The notes under the pieces: generated by a model
Databases searched by the model: none
What the model was told of the DNA's origin: nothing
Seen by the model: the letters and a program-made list of their open reading frames with translations, nothing else
In this document: one piece after another, positions 11,001-22,580 of the stretch
Numbering within the stretch: the stretch's first letter is position 1
Layout of the letters: each line of letters starts with the position of its first letter
Made by a program: the position numbers and the translations under genes
Origin: Schizophyllum amplum
Taxonomy: Eukaryota; Basidiomycota; Agaricomycetes; Agaricales; Schizophyllaceae
Direction of reading: 5' to 3'
DNA length: 64,000 nucleotides
Assembly: GCA_007026445.1 (NCBI GenBank)
Contig: VDMD01000002.1
Span: 1,922,001 to 1,986,000, forward strand

Positions 11001-11760
11001 TCACAATAATGCCATTGTGGCGGCAAGGAAACCTATGCACAGCGCCCAAATCGGCCCTCGCATATCGCGCAGAGCCGCACCGTTGTTGGCGTCCATGGTG
11101 AGGGTATAAATCGGCGTCACCGAGCCTGAATAGGTCGTCGGCTTTGCCACCACATCTGCACTCGTCCCACCCATGTCCCACAACACCGTCAGGACACAGT
11201 CCGCGGTGCCATCCTCGCGCACCGCGCAAGATCGCACCGAGCCGGCCTCGAAGAGACCGCGGGCCGTATCTGCAGGCACGGACTGGTAGATTCGTGTCGC
11301 GCCTTCCACGAACGTGTCTGGGGGATGGGGCGGGATAGGTAAGCAGCACGAGCAGTCACAGGGGAACGAAGAACAGAAGGATGTAGGTGAAAACACACTG
11401 ACAGGTCGCTGTCGTGGGCTCACTAATGAGTGTCCACGTCGTCGTCGCATCCCGGAAGTCAGAATATTGCGTCGGGTATGGTTGTGCCGCGTAAGTCACT
11501 ACCACCTCTTCGACATACGTCGTTTCGTCTGCCACAGTGTCCGTCCCCACAGCGGCGATCGTAGTTGACGCGGAAAAGAGAGGGGGTCCTTCCCACGTCG
11601 CTCCCTCCGGCACGTAGTCGTAGAGCGTAACTTTCTTCCCAATCACCGCTGAAGGACACAGGGAGTCAGTCATATCTCATGACAGGGTGGACATAATAGA
11701 CGCACCTGAGGGCAGCACTACCAGAGGCGCAACCACCGCTACCACCCTCCGTGACACCAT
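11001..11760 (-). CDS. Secreted, possibly GPI-anchored protein of unknown function
   Basis: I do not recognise the family. Splicing a first intron gives MVSRRVVAVVAPLVVLPSAV, a short basic start and hydrophobic core like a signal peptide. The mature part has TLYDYVPEGATWEGPPLF, Thr/Val-rich stretches (ASTTIAAVGTDTVADETTYV), and two cysteines in VRSCAVREDGTADCVLTV. The tail WALCIGFLAATMALL is hydrophobic and terminal, as in a GPI-attachment signal. An intron joins TEPTTAT-like sequence to FVEGATRIYQSV. Stop TGA at 11001-11003. A TATA box lies 90 bp upstream. Two further secreted or membrane genes on the same strand follow upstream, but no shared role is evident. Confidence 0.75.
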
Positions 11761-12738
11761 GGCGAAAGGTAGGGCAGCGAAGGCTGAGGGCACTGGAAGC
11801 GGGCGCAGCGCGGAAGAGGCGTGATGGACCTCCCGTTCTTGCCGCTGGGTATATATATGCCGTCCATCATGGCCACCATGCCTCGGTGCCTGAACGACAA
11901 TTACGATCCCGCTTGAGCAGCGTGTTCCGTTTTGGACGTAAAGTGATTGAGTTGTCCGAGCCCTGCAGGCGACTCATCGATAAGCAGCATGCTCGTTGGC
12001 CTTCGTTAGCAGTCGTTAGCCCGCGCTGGCAGGTCTTCTTAGGCAAGAACTCGGAAGAGCGGCTGCGAGCGAGGCAATGGAGAACATGCATGTCTTTCTG
12101 GCATGTGGCATCTACTGCAGAGGTCGCCGCCAACCTCCAATGTTCCGAAGGAGCGTTTGCGCCGGTTGGTCGAATGTCGTGCGTCGGGCTTGCTGCACGA
12201 TGGTCCAGGCGCTACTCATCTTCCGCGCCTAACTTCCATATACTTAGGCCTACACGTGAGTGGTACAAGCTGCCTGACGAAGGAAGCAGTAAACGCAAAA
12301 GCAAGGTGATGCTGCTGGCTATGCAAACAACACACAATAAATCCTAGATACGCACATGATAAATACGACGAAATAGATACTCCAAAGTTCAGAGGACCAT
12401 ATTGCAGCTGGCTGCGGTGAACATTCCAGGCGCGGCGTCTCGATCTACGTGAACACAACTGCTGAATACGCGTGTCACTGCTTGCGCGACAATGCAGCCG
12501 CCTGCGGCAGGAACAAGGTAAGTAGTCAAAGACCGCGCGGATACCATATGCTCCACGGGTCCCAAACAAAAATATCAGCTCGGGGAGGGTGGCACGGCCA
12601 GTTGCCAGCGACGACGAAGGCGGTAATGGGATCCATGATGGAGATGCGGCGGGCGGTCGGCGACGGGATCTACGCATCCTGGCTACGCGCTGGTTTCGTC
12701 AGAGCTGAAGCAAGCAGGAACACGTGCATCTCACAGTT
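11761..12738. other. Intergenic, no supported gene
   Basis: 978 bp containing a promoter (TATA at 11850) and the 3' side of the next gene. Open frames of up to 198 codons exist on both strands, but their composition is not protein-like and no domain is visible. Confidence 0.5.
11850..11858 (-). promoter_or_regulatory. TATA box of the secreted-protein gene
   Basis: An alternating TATATATAT run about 90 bp upstream of the ATG at 11760, suitably placed for the minus-strand gene. Confidence 0.5.
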
Positions 12739-14326
12739 TCAGAAACCACCGCGGGGCGTGCGGCGGCCTGTGGTAGGACTGTCCCCGTAGAACGAGTTAT
12801 CATCCGAGTACTTGGATGTAGGCGAGACCCTGCCATCGTTATACACGGGGCGAGGGGCAGGCGGCGGGGTCGAGAACAGGTCGTATGTGCTCGGTGGCTG
12901 GTAGCGCGGCATCGTCACAGGCGGCGTCGTCGGCGACGGCGTGCGCGTGTCATTGTAGCGTACCGCATCGGGCGGCGAGGGCGCGCGGCGCGTGGGCGTT
13001 AGCGACGGCGGCGAGGGGGTGCGGCGTGGTCGCGCGTTGAGCGGCGAGATGACTGGCATCGGCGCTGGGCTCCCCGGCAGCGCGGGGTAGCCAGACACCA
13101 TAGCGAAGTTGTATCCGCCGTACTCGTACGTCTGGTTGTCGCGCTCCTCCACATCGCGGTACCGCCGCTGTTCCTGCACCTGCTCCTGCTGGTAGTGTGC
13201 CGCGCTGTAGGCTGGGGCCGGCGGTGCGGGAGCCTTCTCCTGCGGATACTCATCCTTCGTCTCAGGCAGCTTGCTGAAGCGGCCAAAGTCGATTGTGCGA
13301 GGGCGCGCCTTGCTACGCTTGTAGTAGCCGACCGCGAAGAGTATGATGCAGATGACGACGCCTACAGCAGCGAAGGTACCCGCGACGGCGCCCGTGTTGG
13401 ACCAGAAGTGGCTGAAAGCGGGTGTAAATGGAGGGGTCGCGGTGACAACGGCGTGATTTACTCACTCAGTGTCCGCGGCAGCCGCCGCAGAGACAGGGGA
13501 TGCAGAGGAGCCGCTGGCGGCAGCAGGGGAGCTGGTCGCATCTGAAGCGGCAGCAGCGGCGCTGGTAGTGGCCAATGTTTGGCCAGACCTGTATTCGTAA
13601 GAGTAGTCGGAGGCAGTCGTGACTTGCATGACTGAAGAGGGAGTCATGACGGGGGGAGTGGTGGACTCGGTGGTAGACACCGCCGCGGAGTCGGAGGGAG
13701 ATGCGGGGATGACAGAGTCGGTGCCAGAAGAGTCACCGACGTTCAGTGTAGTCCCAATGTCATCGGTGAACGTTCTGAGCCCTTCGGTATCGAACGTAGC
13801 GCTCGCGGTGCTGCAATGTTCGATGAGCACGCGGAAGCCGCAATTGTGCAATGTTTTGGACGTACTAGACGCTTGTATATGTATCCCACGCAGTAGCAAC
13901 TGCTGTCTCAACCAGGACGCTAGAGGTGGTCGCCGACGAAGAGTCTGTAGCAGATCCTGACGAGGACGCTTCCGAGGGTTCCGCGGATGTAGAATCCCAC
14001 GACTCAGAAGAAGCACTCCAGTCATCAGAGTCGGGAGAAGGAGAGGGAGAGGGGGATGCGGAGGACAAGTCGCTGGAGCTCGACTCAGTAGCCGTCGCGG
14101 ACTCGGACGACCAGTCAGACGTCGCCGATGCGGAGATGTCGGTAGACTGATCGGTCGCGGACGACGAGACGAACGAGTCGCTCTCCGATTGGCGCGCCGC
14201 AAGGTAGCGCCTATGCATCATAGAGGGAGTGTTGGGGAACGAGGGAGCGCCGCTGACGCGCGTAAAACCGAGCTGAAGGACGAGAATGAAAGTGAGGGGA
14301 ACGAAGGAAAGGACGGAGGCAAACAT
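12739..14326 (-). CDS. Ser-rich single-pass membrane protein, Mid2/Wsc-like layout
   Basis: The layout is that of a cell-surface sensor, though no named domain is seen. Start MFASVLSFVPLTFILVLQLG at 14326 is a good signal peptide; an in-frame ATG at 14461 would add an unlikely Arg/Pro leader. It is followed by about 120 residues dominated by Ser, Thr, Asp and Glu (for example [19 protein letters not shown]), probably O-mannosylated. A small Cys-containing block (NCGFRVLIEHCSTAS) follows, then a Ser/Ala-rich stretch, a single membrane segment (GAVAGTFAAVGVVICIILFA) with the stop-transfer GYYKRSKARPR, and a Pro-rich cytoplasmic tail with many TPSP/SPP motifs. Yeast Mid2/Wsc sensors share this order and signal cell-wall stress to Rho1. 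Function is inferred from layout only. Stop at 12739. Confidence 0.78.
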
Positions 14327-14635
14327 GATAGCCAGGATGATCGTCTCGCGTTGGACAAAAGGCGCCAGCGGCTGGGGGCAGAACGTCGAAAGTCGAGGTC
14401 CGCGAGCCCTTGGGCGTGATGGGAAGAACGAAAGCGGGATGAGGGGAGCGGTGGAGCGCACGCGTGCGTTGAGATGGGCGGGCGCACCCCGGAAAAACCG
14501 GGCCGTGTCTCCTCACTCAGTTCAATTGCTCGTTGATGATGGCAACCGTCAACGGCGCAGCCAAGCTCATCGGGCCCCGCCACAATTGTCCCAGGGCCAG
14601 GTCAGGAAGTCCGAGCTACAACCGACGTCGTCGTC
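14327..14635. other. Short intergenic region between tandem minus-strand genes
   Basis: 309 bp presumably holding the 3' UTR of the coiled-coil gene and the promoter of the membrane-protein gene. No clear element seen. Confidence 0.4.
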
Positions 14636-16313
14636 TCACGCAGAATGAACTGGTTCCCGTCCCTCTGTACACCTCTCTGCCTCCAACCGCGCTGGGTACC
14701 GCAGATCCCTCGCGAACGCCTTGGATACGTGCAGCAAGCCCTGCCCCGACATCTGCACGCACAGCTGCGCCAGTCCTCCCTCGTTTAGCATCCTCGCGCA
14801 CTCCTGCGCGTCACTGAGCGCGTTAGGACCCGTGGCACCGGGTGTCGCCAAGTGCTGAACATGCCCTGGTCCCTGGCGCGCACAGAGTCGGTCGACAATT
14901 TTCCTCCGTGACTACAGGCGACTCTCGTCAGCTAATTACATACGCCGAATCGAACGTCCTCAGCGAACGCAATGTGGGAAATCTCTCACCTCCGCAGAAG
15001 CGTCACGTAGGCCTTGCCACACATCCCACATCCCGGGCACGGCAGCGCAGGTGTGTGCGCCGACGTACCACCACCCGCGCGCCTTTCCTGGGGTCAGCGA
15101 TATGACCGTCGAAGAGCAACTCGGCCGCACCTCGCTAGACCGCGAGGACGGGAACGTGAAGACATGAAGGTGCGAGTACGTTGCTTGTGCCTCTTCAATC
15201 GCGGCAAGGATGCGCTCGTTCAGGCCCCGGTTTCCCCAGTCGACGAGAAAGGTCTTCTTCGATGAGGTGGGGTTGCCGAACCGTGCCTCGAGGAACATGG
15301 GGTCGTACAAGAAGACGCAATTCTGGATGATCTCGATCTGCAGGCTCTCCGACGGGTTAGCTGCCAGTGCTTCCAGCAGAAGAGCCTGTGGGCAGTGAGA
15401 AGTACGGTGAGGCGTGTGGTGAGGCGAGTAAGAAAAATATATTGCGCGCTGCTGTAGGCTTACCTCATCTTCAGCCCAGCCCAGCTTTTCCTTCATCATG
15501 TCTACAGTAATGGGCCCGGACAGTCCTTTCATTGATCCTGGAGGCCAGCCGTGACGCAGTCTCCAGGACGCGACGTTTGAGTCAGCACCTGGCTCCTCCG
15601 CTGCGGTCGAGTAGGTCTGGGTGCCTTGCCCTTTGCGACTTGATGAGGCGACCCCATTGCTGGGACTGTCGGTCGTGGACTGTGTATTCCCGGCGTGCTC
15701 CACCGCGCCGCCGTTTTGATTCGAGCTGCCTCCGGCGGACGGAGGGCTATCAACTGCTGCATGCGAGCTTTCCGCGTATATGTTAGACGTTCTGACGCTG
15801 GTGTTCTTGCTCGAAAGAGCGATGGGTGGCGTGACATCTTCACCGCCCCTCAAATTCTCTCGTTTCTCTGAGGTAGCAGGCGAAGTGCCGGACGGATTGA
15901 TCTGAGAAGTTCACAGTCTACCGACAAGGCTAAAGTCGAAAACAAATACCTGCTCTCGTTCATCCAGTAGGTCTTTGGCAAACTGCCTCGCATGTCGAAG
16001 CTTGCGACGAATCGCTTTGTGATCCTCCGAATGAACCAGCTGTTGACGATCGCGGCGCAAAGAGTTCAACTCGTGTGTTAGAGCAGCCATCTGGCGCTCG
16101 CTTTCCAGCAGTCTGTGCAGATGCATAGCCGATTCGTCTGCTGCTTGTTGAGAGACCGCCGCCAGGCGTCCATGGACGCCTATCACAGATGATGCGATTC
16201 GTTGGATCTGACATGGAAGTTGTCGATGACTAGCTATACGTTAGGCCTTTTAAGAAGAGTACCTCATCTACGAGGACATGTAATTGTTGATGGACGGATC
16301 CCGAGGTCGCCAT
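14636..16313 (-). CDS. Coiled-coil protein of unknown function
   Basis: Not recognised. Exon 1 reads MATSGSVHQQLHVLVDE; after an intron comes IQRIASSVIGVHGRLAAVSQ and a heptad-rich stretch (LESERQMAALTHELNSLRRD, then HARQFAKDLLDEREQ), probably a coiled coil over residues 30-105. A low-complexity Ser/Asn/Gly linker (15600-15830) follows. The C-terminal part looks folded and conserved: LLLEALAANPSESLQIEIIQ, VFLYDPMFLEARFGNP, KKTFLVDWGNRGLNERILAA, and after two introns KIVDRLCARQGPGHVQHLA to the stop at 14636-14638. The last exon boundary is uncertain and a further 3' exon is possible. It diverges from the decarboxylase gene. Confidence 0.65.
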
Positions 16314-16656
16314 TGTGTCCGGAAGCAAAAGAGAAGTTCACGTGCCGAGTTGACTTTCGTTCGTTCAACATGGCGCAGGGTGTCAGTAGGTATTCAATTG
16401 TCTGCCACCACGCAGAACCAATGGTCAAGGTCCTGAAGACTTTATGCATACGCTGAAATATAGCCCATCGTCGTTGGACCTGTTCAGGAATCGTCGGATC
16501 CCCGCCTGCCTTTCGACCTCCAGGCTCCGGTCCGGGGTTGCGATCTGGGTCGCGGCCGACCCATGATCTCACCGGTCCCGCATCGTCCCCCGCACTCAGC
16601 TTCCACGCAGCGACGCCGCCCAGCGCACATATACCTGGCCGCCGCATTATTCGACG
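16314..16656. promoter_or_regulatory. Divergent promoter region
   Basis: 343 bp between the start of the coiled-coil gene and that of the decarboxylase gene. No distinct TATA or other motif could be singled out. Confidence 0.4.
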
Positions 16657-17929
16657 ATGGCGTCTGCAGTCCATCGCCTGGTTGTCGACATACACACTCA
16701 TGTCTACCTCCCTCGTTACGCCTCGCTTCTCCGGCAGCGCGCGACTGTTCCGCGCATCCTTACGCACCAGGATCCTTCAGGGAAGGCCGAAGAGCGTCTT
16801 GTCATCCTCAACGATGAGCCCGCAGAAGGGCGCCCAGTAGGCTCGCAGTACTGGGATCGCACGGAGAAGTTGAACTTCATGAACAAACATGACATCGACA
16901 TCTCCGTGGTTAGGTGCGTCGTCCGCGCGCTTGCGAGGCCCTATATACTTATGCCTATGCCCGTCCAGCACCGCAAACCCATGGCTGGACTTCCTCTCGC
17001 CGAATGAGGCTCAGGGAATGGCCGCGGAGCTGAACGAGGACCTCGAAGAGTACTGCATGAGCGCGCCGATCCTCCCGGATACCACATTCCGCCGCATATA
17101 CGGCTTCGGCCTCGTCCCACTCGTCCCAGGCGCGCCGGTATCTTCCGTGGTCAACGCGGTGCACCAAATACATGCCCTCCCGCATCTGCGCGGTATCATC
17201 CTGGGCACACAGGGTCTCGGCAAAGGGCTAGACGACCCCGCACTCGACCCCGTGTGGGACGCAGCGGAGAAGTCAGGACTCGTCGTGTTCATCCATCCGC
17301 ACTACGGCGTAGGTGGCGAGCAGTGGGTCACGCACGGTAATGGGCATGTCCTCCCACTGGCACTTGGCTTCCCATTCGAAACCGCCACAGTGAGCAGTCT
17401 TCTTTCGAAGACCTGGCGTTCAGAAGCTAACATGCAGCAGGCGGCAACCCGTCTCATCCTCTCCGGCGTGCTCGACCGCTTCCCCTTCCTCCGCCTCCTC
17501 CTTGCGCACTCCGGTGGCGCGCTACCCGCGTTGTCATCCCGCCTCGCGTCTTGCATCATGCACGACGCACAGGTAGCCAACCGGCTCAAGCACGACGCGC
17601 GCTACTACCTCGGCAAGCTCTACTACGACGCGGTTGCCTACGGCCCCGAGGAACTCGGCTTCCTCAGCGAAGTCGTCGCGCGTGCCGGGCGATATGAGTC
17701 CGCCACGGGCAGCACCGCGCCGGCCGACCGCAATGTCGGCAGCCAGCGCATGCTCTTTGGCACGGACAACCCGTTCTTCCCGCCCGCGAATGGTAACGCC
17801 GAGCGCTGGCGGAGTGTGACGGAGAACACGGAGGCGATTGAGGCCGTCCCAGGCTGGACACCAGATAGCAGGAACGGTGTCTTCGGCGCTAACGCCATCT
17901 CGCTCTTCAACCTCGGTGGCCGCGCGTAG
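16657..17929 (+). CDS. Uracil-5-carboxylate/ACMS-type decarboxylase (amidohydrolase)
   Basis: A metal-dependent decarboxylase of the amidohydrolase superfamily. It starts MASAVHRLVVDIHTHVYLP, with the metal-binding HxH. Other ligands are in FIHPHYG, LLAHSGG and FGTDNPFFPP. The signature ANPWLDFLSPNEAQ and GTQGLGKGLDDPALDPVWDA resemble fungal isoorotate (uracil-5-carboxylate) decarboxylases more than animal 2-amino-3-carboxymuconate semialdehyde decarboxylase, whose last ligand block is GTDYPF. The first intron joins DISVV-S-TANPWLDF. A 48-nt intron starting near 17392 contains no stop and keeps the frame. The role is the last step of thymidine salvage to uracil, or a branch of tryptophan breakdown. 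It converges on BNA6, which uses the competing product of that branch. Confidence 0.88.
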
Positions 17930-18177
17930 ACATTCGATGAGCGTTGACATCGGATTCAGGCTATCTGACGAACATACGCATACTGAATATATGTATGAAG
18001 TGTACGCCTAAGCTGTCATTCTCCCGTTGTCTATCTGACGCGGCGTTGTACAATTACTACAAAAGAATACACGGCTGTGAGGTCTTCCCAGGGTCTTCCA
18101 CAAAGCTTGCCTTAAGGTCTTCTTAAGCCTTCCCTTTGTACAACAATAAATTCCATATAAAGATATAGGCGAGTGAT

Positions 18178-19297
<1,120 letters not shown>

Positions 19298-19308
<11 letters not shown>

Positions 19309-19432
19309 GATAGCTAAGCAAGAGGATGAAGATCACAACATCGATCCAGATCAGCGCTCGCCAGGCCTCAGGCTTCAGCTCACGCGCGGTGCTCGTTGCG
19401 AAAGGCCAGACTAGGCCGTACCAGAAGTCCAT
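19298..19432 (-). CDS. 44-codon hydrophobic ORF overlapping the BNA6 start
   Basis: Reads from ATG at 19432 to TGA at 19298-19300. The product begins MDFWYGLVWPFATSTAREL and ends with a membrane-like segment RALIWIDVVIFILLLSYHVV. Its last 11 nt overlap the BNA6 start in another frame, so on a BNA6 transcript it would act as an overlapping upstream ORF. The amphipathic start plus one clear hydrophobic helix look more protein-like than chance. It could be a regulatory uORF, an independent microprotein, or coincidence. No family recognised. Confidence 0.35.
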
Positions 19433-19662
19433 TGCATCTATCGTAAAACGAGTCGTAGCAAATGATAAGTAGTTGAGGTATGAGTGTAGTGGGTTGACAG
19501 CGCGCGAACGCTATAAATTAGTTTGCCCCGAGGCCGACATAGCTCGTGTCACCGCTGCCACCGATGTGCCAAAGTCCATTAGAAGATCATAAGTAGCGTC
19601 CGTATTGAATGGAACGGGTGCTGCCAGGATGAATGAAGTCCGTGTGCAAAGCGTATCATGCT

Positions 19663-20309
19663 CTAAGCGAGGGCGGCACCGAGGAGGGCCACCACGCCGA
19701 AGAACCCGGTCTGAGCGGACATCGACAGCGCGCCGTTGTTGTCGCCCGTCTCGGAAGCGGACGCGCCGGATGCCGTGTTGGTGCCAGACTGGGTGCCGCT
19801 GGTCTGGGACGAGGACTTCGTCGTCGTGCTAGAAGAATCCGTGAGCGGGGGGAAACGAGACCTGGACGAATGCCAAACGTACGCGCTGCAGTCATCCTCC
19901 TCCTTGATGTCGAACATGTTCGACTGGGCGTAAATCTGGGTCAACTGCTTCTTGCTCTGGACGAGGTTGACCTGGAAGTCGTCGCCCGACGGCCAGCCAT
20001 CTGAAGGCGCGTCGATGTCGATGCTGCCCTTCGAGGCGTCCACGTTCTCGGCGAGAACGACGGGCTCGCTCAGGACAGAGTCGTCCTGGTTCACAAGGAC
20101 GACGGTAAAGTTGGACGCATCGGTGGTGACCGAGTCCCACTTGAGACTGTCGAAGCGTCAGTCGACACACCACATGCGCCTCGACCGCGGGGCACTCACG
20201 TCTGCGAGTTGCAATCCGTCCAGCCCTTCTTCTGCGACGGCTGGGTGACCGTGAACGCCGCCGCGAAGGCGGCAAGGGAGAGGGAAGCGAGAATGGCAGA
20301 GGTACGCAT
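19663..20309 (-). CDS. GPI-anchored Kre9/KNH-domain cell-wall protein
   Basis: Start MRTSAILASLSLAAFAAAFT is a signal peptide. The mature part begins TVTQPSQKKGWTDCNSQT, then WDSVTTDASNFTVVLVNQDD, VDASKGSIDIDAPSDGWPSG and DDFQVNLVQSKKQLTQIYAQ. This is the short beta-sandwich domain of Kre9/Knh1-type Ser/Thr-rich membrane-anchored proteins common in basidiomycetes. A Ser/Thr/Gly-rich linker (SSSTTTKSSSQTSGTQSG) and a hydrophobic tail (GFFGVVALLGAALA) at the stop indicate a GPI anchor. Related proteins act in cell-wall beta-1,6-glucan assembly; the specific role here is inferred. Stop TAG at 19663-19665. Confidence 0.85.
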
Positions 20310-20965
20310 GACGGAGACGGTGAAGAAAATGGCAAAAGGAAATACGGCGGAAGATGGGAGGGGGCGAGGGAGGATGGGGAACGACCGCCAACTGGGCGAC
20401 CTTTATGGATTTCGGCGCCAGGGCCCGACCCGTTTCAGAGCCTCGAAGCCGATCGAAACGCGTCAAACTGAAGCGTCGGTGGCGATGCGCGACCGGGCGC
20501 GACGCGATGATACCAATCCGCCAGCTTACAAAGACCGTATACAACGGAAGAGAGCTGCCTGCAAGTGTTCGCGCAGGCGAGCAAGGACTCGAGAGGAATG
20601 CGAAGAGAGCTCAGGAGGGCTCATTCGCCAGCGAGAGCATTGAGAATGGTGAGTTGCTGCCACTGAATGTGCGCTGGGCGGCGAATTATGAACGCCCAAC
20701 GGGCTGAACATCCCGCCCATCACACGAGAAAGTCGTGGCGGTGACAGGGATCAGAATTGGAACGAGTGAGTCCTCCACAAGTCCTCCTGAACGCCTACCC
20801 GACGCCTGCATGTCCTTGCATGTCCTGCAGTGGGGCTGTGCTGCATGCGCGCGTCCAACGGGCGTTGTTCCCCTCAGACTGTAGAGCACATTTTGGTCTG
20901 AGAACGATGGTAAGGAAGTGACTTAACTAGATGTGCGCGTACGTGAACGGCTGCCCCCTCACCGG
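20310..20965. other. Intergenic region
   Basis: 656 bp upstream of the GPI-protein gene and downstream of the Gemin2 gene. It contains one ACGCGT hexamer near 20457 and short degenerate repeats (CCAACGGGC near 20697 and 20855; GCATGTCCT twice near 20810). No gene seen. Confidence 0.45.
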
Positions 20966-22288
20966 CTAAGCAACTGTTGGCAGGCCCCTTAGCATGTTCT
21001 CCACGTCTTCCCACAAGTCTGTCTGTCCCCATACACCAATAATTGTGCCGAGAAGCACCCAGCACGATCGCTCACTGAACGCGTTGCCGTCAATTGTCGG
21101 CATCGTCTTGTCTAGCTGCACGCTGTCCACTATCACTGCCTTGTCGACCCTGGAACCGGACCCGGAGGCAATGGGATGACCCTCTGCTCTTGAGCCGGGC
21201 TCTGGTGTTGCGCGTGGTGAGGAGGCAGCACTCGACGCGATGTCGTCGTCTCGAGCGTCGTTTGACTCGGCGGAAGACGATATTCGCGTCTGCATTCGCC
21301 GCTGTAAAAGCTCGATACATGCTCGCGCGACTTGACGAAGCGAGTTCATGTGGTCGGCTGACATGTGCTGCCCCAGTCGAGCGAGGAGGGCAAACATCCA
21401 TCGCGCATGCAGTTCCGTCATGTCGTACATCGCTGCCTCCTTGACGTGTCCGCGTATCCAGAAAGCGAAATGTCGGAGGAGGTATACCGACATGTCCTGA
21501 CCATAGATCGAATATTAGGTACCGCGTCACGCACTGTACGAGAGACGCACCTCGTCAAACGCTTTCAGCAGGTGTGGCGTCGGTTCCCGAGGAGCTACTG
21601 GACCTTGCGCGTGCACTCCTGCGTTCTTAGGCGCTGCAGGGAGTAGTTCACCATCCTCGTTGAAAACCATCTCAGCTGTTTCTTCTTCTGGTTCATCATA
21701 TTCTTCTCCTCGAAAGAAGCGTTTTCGCTTGGCAGCGCGAGAGACGGGCGCGTTCCACACAGATTCAGGCTCGCCGGCAAGGAACTTCCACCACAACACA
21801 CGTTCTCTGAAGCCTGGTGTCGCGGCCGGCGGCTCTGCACGTGGCCCAATGTTTTTGGCCTGTGCAGGCTGAAGGACGTTCTGGATTGGCACAGGTGTGA
21901 GTTGGGTATAGCGGGGGAGGGGCTGCGTACCATTCTCATGTTCTTGAAGCGTTCGACGTGCATCTTGCGCCATTCTTCCGATGGCATAAGCGATCGTACG
22001 TCAGTTCTCGGTGGAGGGGGAAATAGGCGATCTGGTTGGGCGTAAGGATTTGGGACGCTCGCGATATGCGGCAGGCGCAGCGCGTCGCGTCTGGCGGGCA
22101 GATCAGTTTCACGCGTCAATGAGAGACTGTGCTGTGTAGACTCACCGTACTGTGAAAAGATACTCCAGCCCATCGGTAATCTCTCCATTCGCAGGTAGCT
22201 TCTTGGCAACAGGCAAGATTTGTGCTTGGCCGGTGGGTCGTTCATCGTCGCTGTCATCGTCGTCGTCCTCACGCTTCCGTTTGGCCAT
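20966..22288 (-). CDS. Gemin2/Brr1-family snRNP assembly factor
   Basis: Survival-motor-neuron-interacting protein family, which holds Sm proteins while spliceosomal snRNPs assemble in the cytoplasm. Start MAKRKREDDDDDSDDERPTG gives a basic/acidic leader. The family core follows: DGLEYLFTVRRDALRLPHIA, EEWRKMHVERFKNMR, and after an intron PGFRERVLWWKFLAGEPE (the WW-KF block is typical). Next comes the long helical region SVYLLRHFAFWIRGHV, LHARWMFALLARLGQHMS and SLRQVARACIELLQRRM. A Ser-rich insert (21130-21260) separates the final ERSCWVLLGTIIGVWGQTDL, which ends VENMLRGLPTVA. Divergent from the next gene across 292 bp. Confidence 0.85.
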
Positions 22289-22580
22289 CTTTAACGGTGA
22301 TTCAATGAGTCCGCAGCGCGAGCTCTGTGATCCAGAATATGTGTTGGGTTTTGCAGCCCTCGAGGGGAATATACAGGAAGATTCTGAGGCGTTTTCACTT
22401 GATGACGGAAGGAGACAACAAGGACTTGTATGATTAAGCGCTTGTTTTTGCACTCTCACCCGCTGTGCCGCTTCGTGCTTGCTCTTGCTTCCTCCCGCAT
22501 CTTGACTTCTGCTACAAGGCAGCCCACGAACGACTCTTGGCTATCTGATACTATACGAGATACTATTGGGACAGTGCGCT

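Noticed and set aside
11751..12347. 198-codon plus-strand open frame
   Set aside because: It starts across the first exon of the secreted-protein gene on the opposite strand, has irregular Arg/Ser/Trp-rich composition and no recognisable motif.
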